From contig CBDCPP010000002.1 in NCBI GenBank assembly GCA_965220315.1, forward strand, positions 744,001 through 808,000: DNA of 64,000 nt, given 5' to 3'. The translations under genes were made by a program, and so were the position numbers. Source of the stretch: JAPOXK01 sp965220315. Its GTDB lineage: Bacteria > Chloroflexota > Dehalococcoidia > Bin125. Shown piece by piece: positions 16,875-25,667 of this stretch (position 1 is its first letter; each line of letters begins with the position of its first letter). The notes beneath the pieces are model-generated. The model searched no databases and had not been told where the DNA came from. It saw only the letters and a list, made by a program, of their open reading frames with translations.

Positions 16875-19652
16875 TCAGTTGCCAGGATGATTCGCTGTAC
16901 CCGGCGTGGGGGTGCCGACTGTTTGGAACTCCCCGGTGTCGTCCGGAACGCGGGCGAAACTCTCGCCTGCGCCGGCCTGCCCTTCGGCCCAATCAACGTG
17001 GGCGAGCAGGATACCGTCGGCCGTCCAGATGCCCAGCTCTTCGTCTCCGCCCAGCGCAAAGCCAGGCCAGCCGGCCTTGTCCAGTTCCACTTGCAGGTAC
17101 TCGCCCGGTGCAATGACCTGGTCTGCCGGGAAAGCGACGCGCTTGTCGGGGTCCGCCAGATCGTCGGCGACAACCAAATTGGCAAGGGCGATAGGGGAAT
17201 CCGTGGCGTTGTATAACTCGAACCAGTCCAGCGGGTCGCCCTTGGCGACCACCTCGTTGATCACCAAGCCGACGTCCCCGGAAGCGGTGTGGGAAGGCGC
17301 TGCTTCCGCAGCGTTGTCGCCATCCGCGGGAGACGGCATTCCTCCGAACGCGCCGGAAAAACTTCCGACAATGGCCGCGCCGGGCTCCGTTCCCGCTTGC
17401 GTCAACTCCAGCGTTCCCGCCGTGAAGGGGGAGAACTGTTCCAGCGCAGCGGTCTCGATGGCAACGCTCCAGCGCCCGCCGGCGATTGCATCCTCGCCAA
17501 CGGCCAGCGTGGCGCCGCTGACGACTTCGGACACGGGAAGCACAAAGGTAAATCCCTGCACGGCGTCCCGCCCAATCGTCATGACGACCAGGGCCGCCAC
17601 CTCGTCCACGCCCGGCAACAGGTTCCGTTCATCGGGGCGGGCGATCCCGGCAATGACGCCATAGTCGACGAGGGATTGCTCCGTTCCGTTCAGCAGAAAA
17701 GAGAGAACATCCCCTTCGTTGATGGGATTGTCACTGCGGTTGGACCCCCACGTGGTCTCCACACGCAGGGTCACGGTACCGGGATCGAATGCGCCCGGAG
17801 CCTTGACGGTGCTTGCGGGCCTGGGCTCGTCAAAGACGCCGGAGAGGCGACCGGCGACCGTTGCGCCGTCCCCCGTTCCGGCTTCCGTCAGCGCAAGCGT
17901 TCCTGCGGTGAAGGGGAGGAAGCTGGTCGGGGCGGGCGCCCCCGGCGGGATGGTCCACACCACACCCCCAATCGCATCCTCGCCGATGACCCGCGTGGCG
18001 CCCGCTGTCAGTTGGGCCGCGGGCAGCACGATGGTCATCCCGTTGACCGAGCCGTCGGCGTCAACGCTGAAGATGGTGAGAGACGCCAGGTCGCCGACAC
18101 CCGGCAGGATCTCTTGCTCCGACGGTGTCGCGGGGCCGACGATCACTGCCACACCCTCGACGGATTCCTCAATTTCGTTCACGACGAGACGGGTCGCTGA
18201 TCCCCCTGCCAAGGGATCGTCGTGCTGGTTGCTTCCCCAGGTGGATTCAAAGACCACTTCCAGAGCGCCGGAAGGCGACGCGCCCTCGCCTGGCTCGGGC
18301 CAGTCCGGCAGCTCCGGCGTGATGTTCGCCAGGATCTCGCCCTTCTGTTTCAAGATGAACTTGCGCACCCGCTCCGTGTCGGCGGCCCGTGCTGCCCGCG
18401 TGTCGGGCAAGGCGTGCTGCTGCACGATGGCTGCCATTGCGTCCACGCTGGCCAGCAGCGCGTCTTCGTTCCAGACGGTATCCAGCAGGTGTCGCAGCCG
18501 GCGGGCGTATTGCCCCCGCCAGTTCGGGTGGTTGTAGAGCCGGTTGGGAATGGCCGAGAGCGCCAGCACCGACGGCGGCGGATCGCTGATGTTATCGAAG
18601 GGGTTGGGATCGTCCTTGAGGTGGAAGGTGTCATCCACCCCCCACGGGATGAATACGAAGGGGCCGTCGGGTTCCCGGTAGAAGTGGTAGTTGTTGCGGT
18701 CGCCGGCGTAACCGTCCCAGTGTCCCACCAGCACTTCCGTTGCCCAGAATGAGAGGAAGCGGTCCAGGTCAACGACGGCGGCCAGGGCCTCCAGCCCTCC
18801 CGCTGAAGGGTCTTGGAGGGCCGCGACCACGGCGTCAATGTCCGACCAGTCGTCGGCGTCTTCGTTGGTTTTCTTCTCGATGGTGCCGCGAAACGCGGGA
18901 GTGAAGTCGCTGACCGTTCCCTCATACAGGTTCCCTGCGGCGCTGTCGAAATGGCGCCCCAGGAAGGGTGGCTTGATCTCCTCCACGTGAATGTAGAGGC
19001 CGAGGTTCTTCCCGTTCACCGAGACCGTGGCGAAGTTGCAGCGGGGCGATGGCGAACCGGCGGCGGCGAAGGTTTGATAGGTCAGACAGGTGTTGACCAT
19101 CGAAGGGTCCTGGATGCTGTTGTTCAGGGTCATCCGCTCCATGACGCCACCCAGCGCCTGGCCGTCCACGTACTTGTCGAAGCGCAGCTTGAGGGCGGGC
19201 TTGGTATCGCTCTGGGAGCCGATGAACCCCTTCTTGCGGACTCCCACCTCGGTGTGCGTTTCGCCGTCCACGGTCACCGTGGCCGGGAACCAGTCGTAGA
19301 TGTCCGCGAACGGTTGAGAGAGGTTGTATCTCTCGATTTCTGTCAGCAAGTCCTCGAATGTCCGCGTCTGATGACGCAGGGTGTCCCAGTCCTCGGCCGC
19401 GATCTCGATGGCGATTTCCAGCACCCTGTCGAGAGCGAAGTAAGCACCACTGGGGTCAGCTGCAGGGGGACTGGAAGGTTCTGTCGGGGCCGCTGGAGGG
19501 GTAGGCGTTGGGGATGGCGCAGGCGTGGGAGTGGTGGCGGGCGCATCGCTGGAGGCAGGAGGGTCGTCCGAACTGCACGCAGCGGTTAACACCGCCACGC
19601 TCAGGACGACCAGCACGCCCAGGACCATTCGAGTGCGATACATCTTCCGCAT
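16875..19652 (-). CDS. CotH-like lipoprotein with C-terminal lamin-tail domain
   Basis: 925 residues from ATG 19652 (MRKMYRTRM); an in-frame start nine codons earlier is less likely. The N-terminus is a lipoprotein signal ending in a LTAAC lipobox, followed by a Thr/Pro-rich linker. Residues about 60-430 form the CotH kinase-like domain: GVRKKG, LKLRFDKY, LNNSIQDPSM, HWDGY and GVDDTFHLKDDPNPFDNI blocks are seen. Two ~150-residue repeats follow, each beginning E(S/T)TWGSN and containing an LPGV block and a PFTAGTL block. A lamin-tail domain (NEVVAKGDPLDWFELYN) ends the protein. CotH domains phosphorylate spore-coat proteins in Bacillus; in non-sporulating bacteria the targets are unknown. The gene is flanked by direct repeats, so it was probably inserted here. 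Confidence 0.85.
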   Translation of the reverse strand: MRKMYRTRMVLGVLVVLSVAVLTAACSSDDPPASSDAPATTPTPAPSPTPTPPAAPTEPSSPPAADPSGAYFALDRVLEIAIEIAAEDWDTLRHQTRTFEDLLTEIERYNLSQPFADIYDWFPATVTVDGETHTEVGVRKKGFIGSQSDTKPALKLRFDKYVDGQALGGVMERMTLNNSIQDPSMVNTCLTYQTFAAAGSPSPRCNFATVSVNGKNLGLYIHVEEIKPPFLGRHFDSAAGNLYEGTVSDFTPAFRGTIEKKTNEDADDWSDIDAVVAALQDPSAGGLEALAAVVDLDRFLSFWATEVLVGHWDGYAGDRNNYHFYREPDGPFVFIPWGVDDTFHLKDDPNPFDNISDPPPSVLALSAIPNRLYNHPNWRGQYARRLRHLLDTVWNEDALLASVDAMAAIVQQHALPDTRAARAADTERVRKFILKQKGEILANITPELPDWPEPGEGASPSGALEVVFESTWGSNQHDDPLAGGSATRLVVNEIEESVEGVAVIVGPATPSEQEILPGVGDLASLTIFSVDADGSVNGMTIVLPAAQLTAGATRVIGEDAIGGVVWTIPPGAPAPTSFLPFTAGTLALTEAGTGDGATVAGRLSGVFDEPRPASTVKAPGAFDPGTVTLRVETTWGSNRSDNPINEGDVLSFLLNGTEQSLVDYGVIAGIARPDERNLLPGVDEVAALVVMTIGRDAVQGFTFVLPVSEVVSGATLAVGEDAIAGGRWSVAIETAALEQFSPFTAGTLELTQAGTEPGAAIVGSFSGAFGGMPSPADGDNAAEAAPSHTASGDVGLVINEVVAKGDPLDWFELYNATDSPIALANLVVADDLADPDKRVAFPADQVIAPGEYLQVELDKAGWPGFALGGDEELGIWTADGILLAHVDWAEGQAGAGESFARVPDDTGEFQTVGTPTPGTANHPGN

Positions 19653-19708
19653 TCTATTACCGCCTCCGCGGTGAACCATCTTTCCGTGCCGCCTGCGCCA
19701 GCGCCCCG

Positions 19709-19861
19709 GCGCTCGGCGCCCTGTTCCTGCGCGAGCGCGTCACGCGCTGGCTGTTGGTGGGCGCGCTGATTGTCATCGGCGGGACATCGCCATCATTGCA
19801 CTGGCCTAAGGCGCACGGTCCCGTCCCCGGGCCGTGCTAGGCTCCGCCCACCGTGGTCTCC
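19709..19861 (+). repeat. Direct-repeat copy B (EamA 3' end remnant)
   Basis: 153 bp resembling 16441-16591, including the EamA C-terminal codons (now with a frameshift near the GGGACATCGCC stretch), the stop and the same downstream flank, which runs directly into the leader of the CoxL/Xdh-like gene. The original order was therefore probably EamA gene then CoxL-like gene, with the CotH gene added later between the duplicated ends. Confidence 0.85.
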
Positions 19862-19899
19862 ACGCGACGCGAGCCCACCCCAGCGAGGGGAGCGACTCC

Positions 19900-22260
19900 T
19901 TGCCCGCAGCCCCCCGATCGCCCCGCTTCGTTGGGCAGCGCATCCGCCGCAAGGAAGATGAGCGGCTGATCCAGGGCGGCGGCACCTACGTCGACGACAT
20001 CCAGCTGCCCGGCCTCCTGCACCTCGGCTTCCGCCGCAGCGATGTCGCGCACGGCCGCATCGTCGGTATCGATACCACCACAGCGGCCGCCCTGCCCGGC
20101 GTGGTGGCGGTGTTCACCGCCAGCGACCTCCGCGACCTCCCGTCGATGCCCGTCCTCACCCCCTATCCCGCGCCGGACTTCTTTCCGCTCGCGCGTGACA
20201 AGGTGCGCTACGTGGGCGAGCCGCTGGCGATCGTCGTCGCCTGCGACCGCTACATCGCGCGGGACGCTGTCGACGCGATCGATGTCGAGTTGGAAGAGCT
20301 GCCGGCAGTGGTCGACCCCGAGCTCGCACTCACGGGCCAGCCCGCGCTGATCCACGACGACTACCCCAACAACCTCGCCATCCCCGTCGTGTCCAGCGGC
20401 ACCGGCGTCGACGCCGAGGCCGGAACGGTCGATGACAGCGCCATTGATGACGCCTTCGCGCAGGCGGAGGTCGTCATCTCCCAGCGGATGGTCAGCCCCC
20501 GCGTCGCCCCTTCGCCGATCGAGCCGCGCGGTGTCATCGCGCACTACGACACGGGCAAGGACTTCCTCACGCTCTGGATCTCCACGCAGAGCGCCCATGT
20601 CGTGCGCACCCTGATGGCGCAGGAGCTCGGACTGGGCGAGAATCAGATCCGTGTGATCGCGCCCGAAGTCGGGGGTGGCTTCGGCGCCAAGACCAACCCC
20701 TACGCCGAGGGCTACGCCGCCGCCGCCGTCGCGCGACGGCTGGGCCGGCCCGTCAAGTGGATCGAGGATCGCTCGGAGGCCTTCCTGGCGACCGCGCACG
20801 GCCGCGGCGTGATCGGCTATGTTGACCTCGCGGCCAAGCGCGACGGCACCGTGCTGGGGATCAAGCTACGCCTGATCGCGGACATCGGCGCCTACCAGGG
20901 CCTCTTCACGGTCGTGGTGCCGACCCTCACCCAGGGCATGCTGAGCAGCGTCTACGACATTCCCACCATCCGGGCCGACTTGTACGAGGCCTTCACCAAC
21001 AAGACGCCCACCGACCCCTACCGCGGCGCCGGACGGCCGGAGGGGATCTACTTCGTCGAGCGGGCCATGGACATGCTGGCGCGCGAGCTCGCGATCGACC
21101 CGGCCGAGCTGCGGCGCCGGAACTTCATCGCGCCCGAGCGCTTCCCGGTGCGCACCCAGGCGGGTGCGACCTACGACTCCGGCGAGTACGGCCGCCTTCT
21201 GGACCATGCGCTCGACCTGGCGGACTGGGACGGTCTCCGCGCCCAGCGTGACGCGGCCCGCGCCGCGGGCCGCCGCCTCGGCCTGGGCCTAGCCTTCTAC
21301 GTGGAGGTCTGCGGCCTCGGCCCCTCGTCGGAAGTCTCGTTCGGTGGCTGGGAGTATGCCAGCGTCACGGTCGAGCGGGACGGCGTCATCACGGCGACCA
21401 CGGGTGCGTCCTCCCACGGGCAGGGCCACGAGACTACCTTCGCCCAGCTCCTGGCCGACGAGTTCGGCGCGCCGCTCGAAGCGATCACGATCCAGCACGG
21501 CGATACGGCCATCGTCAAGCAAGGCATCGGCACGTTCGGCAGCCGCTCCCAAGCAGTCGGCGGCACCGCCCTCCTGTTGGCGGCCAGCAAAGTCAAGGCG
21601 CACATGGCGCGCTTCGCCGCCCAGCTCATGGAGGCCAAGGTGGACGATTTGGTGTTCGCGGACGGCGCGATCAGCGTCGCAGGTGCCGCCGAGCACGGAC
21701 TGCCCCTGGCCGAGGTGGCGCGCTACGCTTACGCACCCGCTTCGCTTCCGTCCGACCTGGAGCCGGGTCTGAGCGACGAAGCCTTCTGGGAGCCGACCGG
21801 CTCCACCTACCCCTTCGGCTGCTACATCGCGCTGGTCGAGGTCGACCCCGCCACCGGCCTGCTCACCATCCGCCGTTTCGTGGGCGTCGACGACTGCGGC
21901 ACCGTGGTCAACCCGCTCATCGTCGAGGGGCAGATCCACGGCGGGCTGGCGCAGGGGATCGGCACCGCCCTCTATGAGGAGATGGTGTACGACGAGAACG
22001 GTCAGCTCCTGAACGGTTCTCTACTGGACTACGCCCTGCCGCGCACGACCGACTTCCCGACCTTCGAGCTGGGCAGCACCGTGACACCCACGCCGCTCAA
22101 CCCGCTGGGAGCCAAGGGCATCGGCGAAGCCGGCACGATCGGCTCGGCGCCTTGCATCGTCAACGCCGCCGTCGACGCTCTCAGCGATCTGGGCGTGCGC
22201 CACATCGACATGACGCTCGGTTCCGAGAAGCTCTGGCGCATCCTTCAGCCCGGCGTTTAG
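19900..22260 (+). CDS. Molybdenum hydroxylase large subunit (form II CoxL/xanthine dehydrogenase family)
   Basis: 786 residues from TTG 19900, which has GAGGGGAG 7 bp upstream; the in-frame ATG at 19834 lies inside the duplicated EamA flank and is unlikely. Visible family marks are the N-terminal FVGQRIRRKEDERLIQGGG-type (a/b hammerhead) domain, GGGFGAK (about 257), PYRGAGRPE and the C-terminal GAKGIGEAG segment with the catalytic Glu. PYRGAGR places it with form II enzymes rather than the AYRCSFR active site of true aerobic CO dehydrogenase. Members hydroxylate aldehydes or N-heterocycles using the molybdenum-cytosine cofactor. The FeS (CoxS) and FAD (CoxM) subunit genes normally beside it are absent here, so partners must be encoded elsewhere. 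Confidence 0.9.
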   Translation: MPAAPRSPRFVGQRIRRKEDERLIQGGGTYVDDIQLPGLLHLGFRRSDVAHGRIVGIDTTTAAALPGVVAVFTASDLRDLPSMPVLTPYPAPDFFPLARDKVRYVGEPLAIVVACDRYIARDAVDAIDVELEELPAVVDPELALTGQPALIHDDYPNNLAIPVVSSGTGVDAEAGTVDDSAIDDAFAQAEVVISQRMVSPRVAPSPIEPRGVIAHYDTGKDFLTLWISTQSAHVVRTLMAQELGLGENQIRVIAPEVGGGFGAKTNPYAEGYAAAAVARRLGRPVKWIEDRSEAFLATAHGRGVIGYVDLAAKRDGTVLGIKLRLIADIGAYQGLFTVVVPTLTQGMLSSVYDIPTIRADLYEAFTNKTPTDPYRGAGRPEGIYFVERAMDMLARELAIDPAELRRRNFIAPERFPVRTQAGATYDSGEYGRLLDHALDLADWDGLRAQRDAARAAGRRLGLGLAFYVEVCGLGPSSEVSFGGWEYASVTVERDGVITATTGASSHGQGHETTFAQLLADEFGAPLEAITIQHGDTAIVKQGIGTFGSRSQAVGGTALLLAASKVKAHMARFAAQLMEAKVDDLVFADGAISVAGAAEHGLPLAEVARYAYAPASLPSDLEPGLSDEAFWEPTGSTYPFGCYIALVEVDPATGLLTIRRFVGVDDCGTVVNPLIVEGQIHGGLAQGIGTALYEEMVYDENGQLLNGSLLDYALPRTTDFPTFELGSTVTPTPLNPLGAKGIGEAGTIGSAPCIVNAAVDALSDLGVRHIDMTLGSEKLWRILQPGV

Positions 22261-22285
22261 GGACGGCCGAGCGCGCTGCGGCCGT

Positions 22286-23267
22286 CTACAGACCGAGCAG
22301 CCCCGCCAATGTGTCGCCCAGGATCTGCTCTCGTTCCTCGGCCGGGCGTTCCTGCAACGCGGGGAAGGCCACGCGCCCGCCGGTGTCGGCGATCTCGAAC
22401 GGGTCATCGGTGCCCAGCACCACCCGCTCCGCGCCCACGCTCTCGATCAGAAAATGCAGGCTCTCGGCGGCGCCCACGGCCGTGTCGAACAGCAGCTGGT
22501 CGAAGTAATCGGCGGGCGGTTTCGAGATCTGTGCGTGGCAGTCCGGGTTGTACTCGTAGGTCGGCGCCGCGTAGGCCAGGTTGAGCCGGCCCCGCAGAAA
22601 CGGCAGCGTGCCGCCGCCGTGCGCCAGGATCAGAGGCAGGGCAGGGTGGCGCTCCAGCGTCCCCGCGAAGATCAGCCGCGACACGGCGCGCGCTGTCTCG
22701 TTGGGCCAGGCCAGCGCTACCGCCAACGTGTACTCATCCCAGAGCGGAGTCCGCTCGGCGCTGCTGGGATGCATGAACAACAGCAGCTCGGCGCGCCTCG
22801 ATCTCCGCCCACAGCGGCTCCAGCGACGCATGATCGAGCGGGCGATCCCCTGCATAGGTGCCGGTCACCGCGCCCACGAAGCCATGCTCCTCCACCGCCC
22901 GCCCCAGCTCCTCGATGGCATGATCCGGCTCGCCCAGTGCCAGCGCCGCCAACCCCGCGAAGCGTCCCCCCGACCCCGCTACGCACTCGGCTGTGCTCTG
23001 ATTGAGCGCTCGCGCCTGCTCCACCCCGGCGGCCCCACCGGGCCAAGCGACGAAATTGATCAGCGGCCCGACGAGCTGCAGGTCGATCCCCGTCTCGACC
23101 AGCCGCGTCAGTCGCTCCTCGTGGCGATAGACGCCGGGGTCGAGCGGCCCGTAGTCGGGCATCAGCGCGGCGCCGTCCTCGCCGCGCTGGAATCCGAAGG
23201 CCCCCTCGCGAACCACACGGTCAAGGTACGACTCGCTCAGGACGTGCGCGTGGACGTCGATCTTCAT
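22286..23267 (-). pseudogene. Amidohydrolase 2 (ACMSD-like) gene with a frameshift
   Basis: Two overlapping frames together make one PF04909-type amidohydrolase. The first starts at ATG 23267 with the metal-binding IDVHAH motif; the second holds LILAHGGG and the LGTDDPFE metal-ligand Asp near the C-terminus. The frame breaks near 22790, within GCGCGCC, just before the conserved LLFMHPSS segment. The whole would be about 327 residues, normal for this family of decarboxylases/hydrolases. Without the indel it would be a typical cytosolic enzyme downstream of, and convergent with, the CoxL-like gene. Either the gene is decayed or one base is mis-assembled. Confidence 0.8.
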
Positions 23268-23298
23268 CGGTGCCAGCATCGTAGCGGGGTTGGGCGCC

Positions 23299-23367
23299 GT
23301 GGGGAGGCAAACTCCGTCCCTGGCACGAACAGGACCGATCCGCGACCATCCGGGGTCGGGAGGATCG
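23299..23367 (+). repeat. Dispersed 69-bp repeat, copy 1
   Basis: This GC-rich stretch recurs at 35421-35489 with only small differences and in the same orientation. It begins GTGGGGAGGC and ends GGGAGGATCG. Here it lies in the leader of the amidohydrolase gene. No gene in it is supported. Confidence 0.75.
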
Positions 23368-23425
23368 CCCCGGCGGTTCTCTCGCCGCCGGGCGGGCCCA
23401 CGGCGGCGAGAGAACCGCCGGGGCG
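23366..23425. repeat. 25-bp perfect inverted repeat (large hairpin)
   Basis: Arms 23366-23390 and 23401-23425 are exact reverse complements over 25 bp, separated by a 10-nt spacer. There is no T-run on either side, so it is not a classical intrinsic terminator. It directly adjoins the dispersed repeat at 23299-23367. Confidence 0.85.
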
Positions 23426-23928
23426 CCAGCCACGCGCCGTCTCGCAGCGGCAACCGCAGCGGCCGCGGCGGCGGCCACGCGCCCGCGAGTTCGGGTCGGC
23501 GCGCGTCCAATGTGGAGGTGACGGGCGGGACGTGCTGGTCTGCGTCCACCCTGTCACCATCGTCCGCGGGCACCGGACCGCCTGGCGGCGCGAGTGGACC
23601 GGGCGCCGCCGCGGGCGCCGACCGGGTCGTCCCCGGATCCGCGCCGCACGCTAGGCCCTAATCCCGCAACGCGCTCGGGAGAATCCGCGGTGGCGCGCGC
23701 CGCAGCGTCCGACAGCCCCCCTGCCACCCGTCCGCGCATCCAACGCGACCGTCGGCGTCGAGCGGGGGATCGGCAGGCGGCGGCGTGCGTGTCTGGATCA
23801 CGGGATCGGGATCAAGGAGCGGCATCTGCGCGGCGTGCTTGCTGACTAGGTCCAGCACGACACCACGATGCGCCCCTCGGGCCCTCGGGCTCGATGCTCC
23901 TGCCGGACTGGCTGCCGGTGTTCGGCAG
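23426..23928. other. Intergenic, no supported gene
   Basis: About 500 bp of very GC-rich sequence between the hairpin and the next dispersed repeat. ORFs exist in several frames but are Arg/Pro/Gly-rich in all of them and match nothing; I see no promoter, RNA or coding evidence. Confidence 0.6.
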
Positions 23929-23971
23929 CCTCCATCACGAGGACCGGTGAGCCGCATGAGGTTTTGCCCCC
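23929..23971. repeat. Dispersed 43-bp repeat, copy 1
   Basis: It is 41/43 identical to 44041-44083. It begins CCTCCATCACGAGGACCGGT and ends GAGGTTTTGCCCCC. Both copies lie in gene-poor sequence near truncated genes. I cannot name the element. Confidence 0.75.
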
Positions 23972-24005
23972 ACGGATGCGGCTGTTCAGGCGCCTGGTCC
24001 CTGTC

Positions 24006-24614
24006 TCAATGTGGCCGAAGCGGATTGCGGCCACCTAGACGACAGTCAACCTGCCCGTAGCGGAAGCAGCTCGTGACGTGGTCGTTCACGAGGCCAGCGG
24101 ACTGCATGAAGGCGTAACAGATCGTTGGGCCCACGAAGGAGAAGCCGTAGCGGCGCAGCGCCTTGCTCATGGTGCATGACTCGTCGGTTTGCGCTGGCAG
24201 GTCGGCGAGGGTGGGGAAGACGTTGCGGCGGGGCTCGCCTCCGACGAATCCCCAGAGGAAAGCGTCGAGAGAGCCGTGCTCGGCCTGCACGACGAGCGTC
24301 GCGCAGGCGTTGGCGATGGCAGCGTCGATCTTGGCGCGGTTGCGGATGATGCGGACGTCGCCGCGGAGCCGTTCGCGGTCGGCATTGCCGTAGGCGGCGA
24401 CGGTCGCGATGTCGAAGCCGTCGAAGGCGGCGCGGTAGCCCTCGCGCCTGTGGAGGACGGTGCGCCAGGAGAGTCCCGCCTGTGCCCCTTCGAGGACGAG
24501 GAGTTCGAAGAGGACGCGGTCGTCGTGAGTGGGGACGCCCCACTCTTCATCGTGGTAGCGCTGCATGAGGGGGTCGTCGCCGGCCCACTCACAACGGGTG
24601 AAGGAATCGGTCAC
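24006..24614 (-). CDS. tag: DNA-3-methyladenine glycosylase I (Tag)
   Basis: 202 residues, close to the ~190 of E. coli Tag. The zinc-binding set is present: RCEWAG Cys near 8, His of RYHDEEWG near 21, and the C-terminal HVTSC pair. The catalytic/recognition segment LEGAQAGLSW is at about 41-50 and the family block GFSFVGPTICYAFMQS follows near 160. Tag removes 3-methyladenine from alkylated DNA as the first step of base excision repair in the cytoplasm. The final ~15 residues continue into low-complexity sequence and may be an extension past the usual stop. No operon partner is apparent. Confidence 0.95.
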   Translation of the reverse strand: MTDSFTRCEWAGDDPLMQRYHDEEWGVPTHDDRVLFELLVLEGAQAGLSWRTVLHRREGYRAAFDGFDIATVAAYGNADRERLRGDVRIIRNRAKIDAAIANACATLVVQAEHGSLDAFLWGFVGGEPRRNVFPTLADLPAQTDESCTMSKALRRYGFSFVGPTICYAFMQSAGLVNDHVTSCFRYGQVDCRLGGRNPLRPH

Positions 24615-24710
24615 GGCGGAAGAGAGTAGCAGGGCGTACGAGGCGATGCTGCCGCGGCAGCCACTGCGCTCGTGCGACGCGGACCCGCCTCCCGAGTGGG
24701 TCGCGGCTCG

Positions 24711-25667
24711 CTAGCCCGGCCGACCGCTAAAGCGCGGGATGACCTCCCGTGCGAAGAGCCCGGCGGAGTCCAGCGGGTCGGTGCCGAAGAAGTCGAGCAG
24801 GAACATCCTGCAATCCAGTGCGATGTGCCGTTCGATCTGGGATGCGATCTGGTCAGGCGTTCCCGTGAGCGCGAAGGGGTGCCGCGCGACATCGACGTCT
24901 GGACCCGCCACCGCGCGCGCCTTGGCGACCAGGGCGTCGAGCGCTGGGATGTCGGGGGCAATGCCGACGAGACACTGCTGTGAGACACGGATCGCGGATC
25001 GGTCACGGCCGACCGCGGCGCAATGTCCGCGGAGCACAGAGAGCTTGTGGTCGAGGCGCTCGTGGTCGCCCGCGGCGTTGTTCCAGATGTCCGCCTCTTC
25101 CGCCACGATCCGAAGCGCTCGCTTCTCACCGGCGGCCGCGATCAGGATCGGCGGAGGGCGCACGGGCTTGGGCTCGCAGACAACAGCCCGAACAAGGACG
25201 TGTGACCCGGCGAATGTGACCTGCGGCTCTCGCCAAAAGCGCCGCAGGAACTGCGCGACTTCGCGCAGTTGGTCCATGCGAGCGGCACGGTCGTGGAAGG
25301 GCATCCCGAAAGCGGCGAACTCCGCCTCAGACCAGCCCGCCCCCAGCCCGGGCAGCACGCGCCCGCCGCTTATCTGGTCGACCGTGGCGATGACCTTGCC
25401 GAGGTGCGCCGGATTACGAAGACCCGCCGGCGTGATCAGGGTTCCCAACTGGATGCGCTCTGTGGCGGCTGCGAGCCCGGCCAACAGGGACCAGCCCTCG
25501 AGCACCGCGCGCGCGCGGTCGGGCGGCGGGATGAGGTGGTCGGGGATCCAAAAGGAGTCGAAGCCGAGGCGCTCGAAACGCTGAGCGGCGTCGCGCACTT
25601 CCGGCCAGCGGCGCCCGAAGGGAAGGTAGACCACCCCGAAATGGGGCGCGACCTGGGGCGGTTTCAC
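24711..25667 (-). CDS. Luciferase-like (LLM) flavin-dependent oxidoreductase
   Basis: 318 residues of a TIM-barrel bacterial-luciferase-family protein. Seen are the N-terminal PHFGVVYLPFGRRWPEV strand, FWIPDHLIPP (about 36-45), the GTLITPAGLRNPAHLGK block and GLGAGWSEAEFAAFG (about 106-120), features of the F420-dependent/FMN LLM group. Start GTG 25667 overlaps the TGA of the truncated selenoprotein copy upstream (GTGA), so the two were once a coupled pair. The family oxidises or reduces diverse organic substrates with F420 or FMN; the substrate is unknown. The first ~30 bp are duplicated after the intact selenoprotein gene at 15.3 kb. Confidence 0.85.
   Translation of the reverse strand: MKPPQVAPHFGVVYLPFGRRWPEVRDAAQRFERLGFDSFWIPDHLIPPPDRARAVLEGWSLLAGLAAATERIQLGTLITPAGLRNPAHLGKVIATVDQISGGRVLPGLGAGWSEAEFAAFGMPFHDRAARMDQLREVAQFLRRFWREPQVTFAGSHVLVRAVVCEPKPVRPPPILIAAAGEKRALRIVAEEADIWNNAAGDHERLDHKLSVLRGHCAAVGRDRSAIRVSQQCLVGIAPDIPALDALVAKARAVAGPDVDVARHPFALTGTPDQIASQIERHIALDCRMFLLDFFGTDPLDSAGLFAREVIPRFSGRPG

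Noticed and set aside
23366..23425. Intrinsic terminator
   Set aside because: The 25-bp stem is far too long and no T-run follows on either strand.
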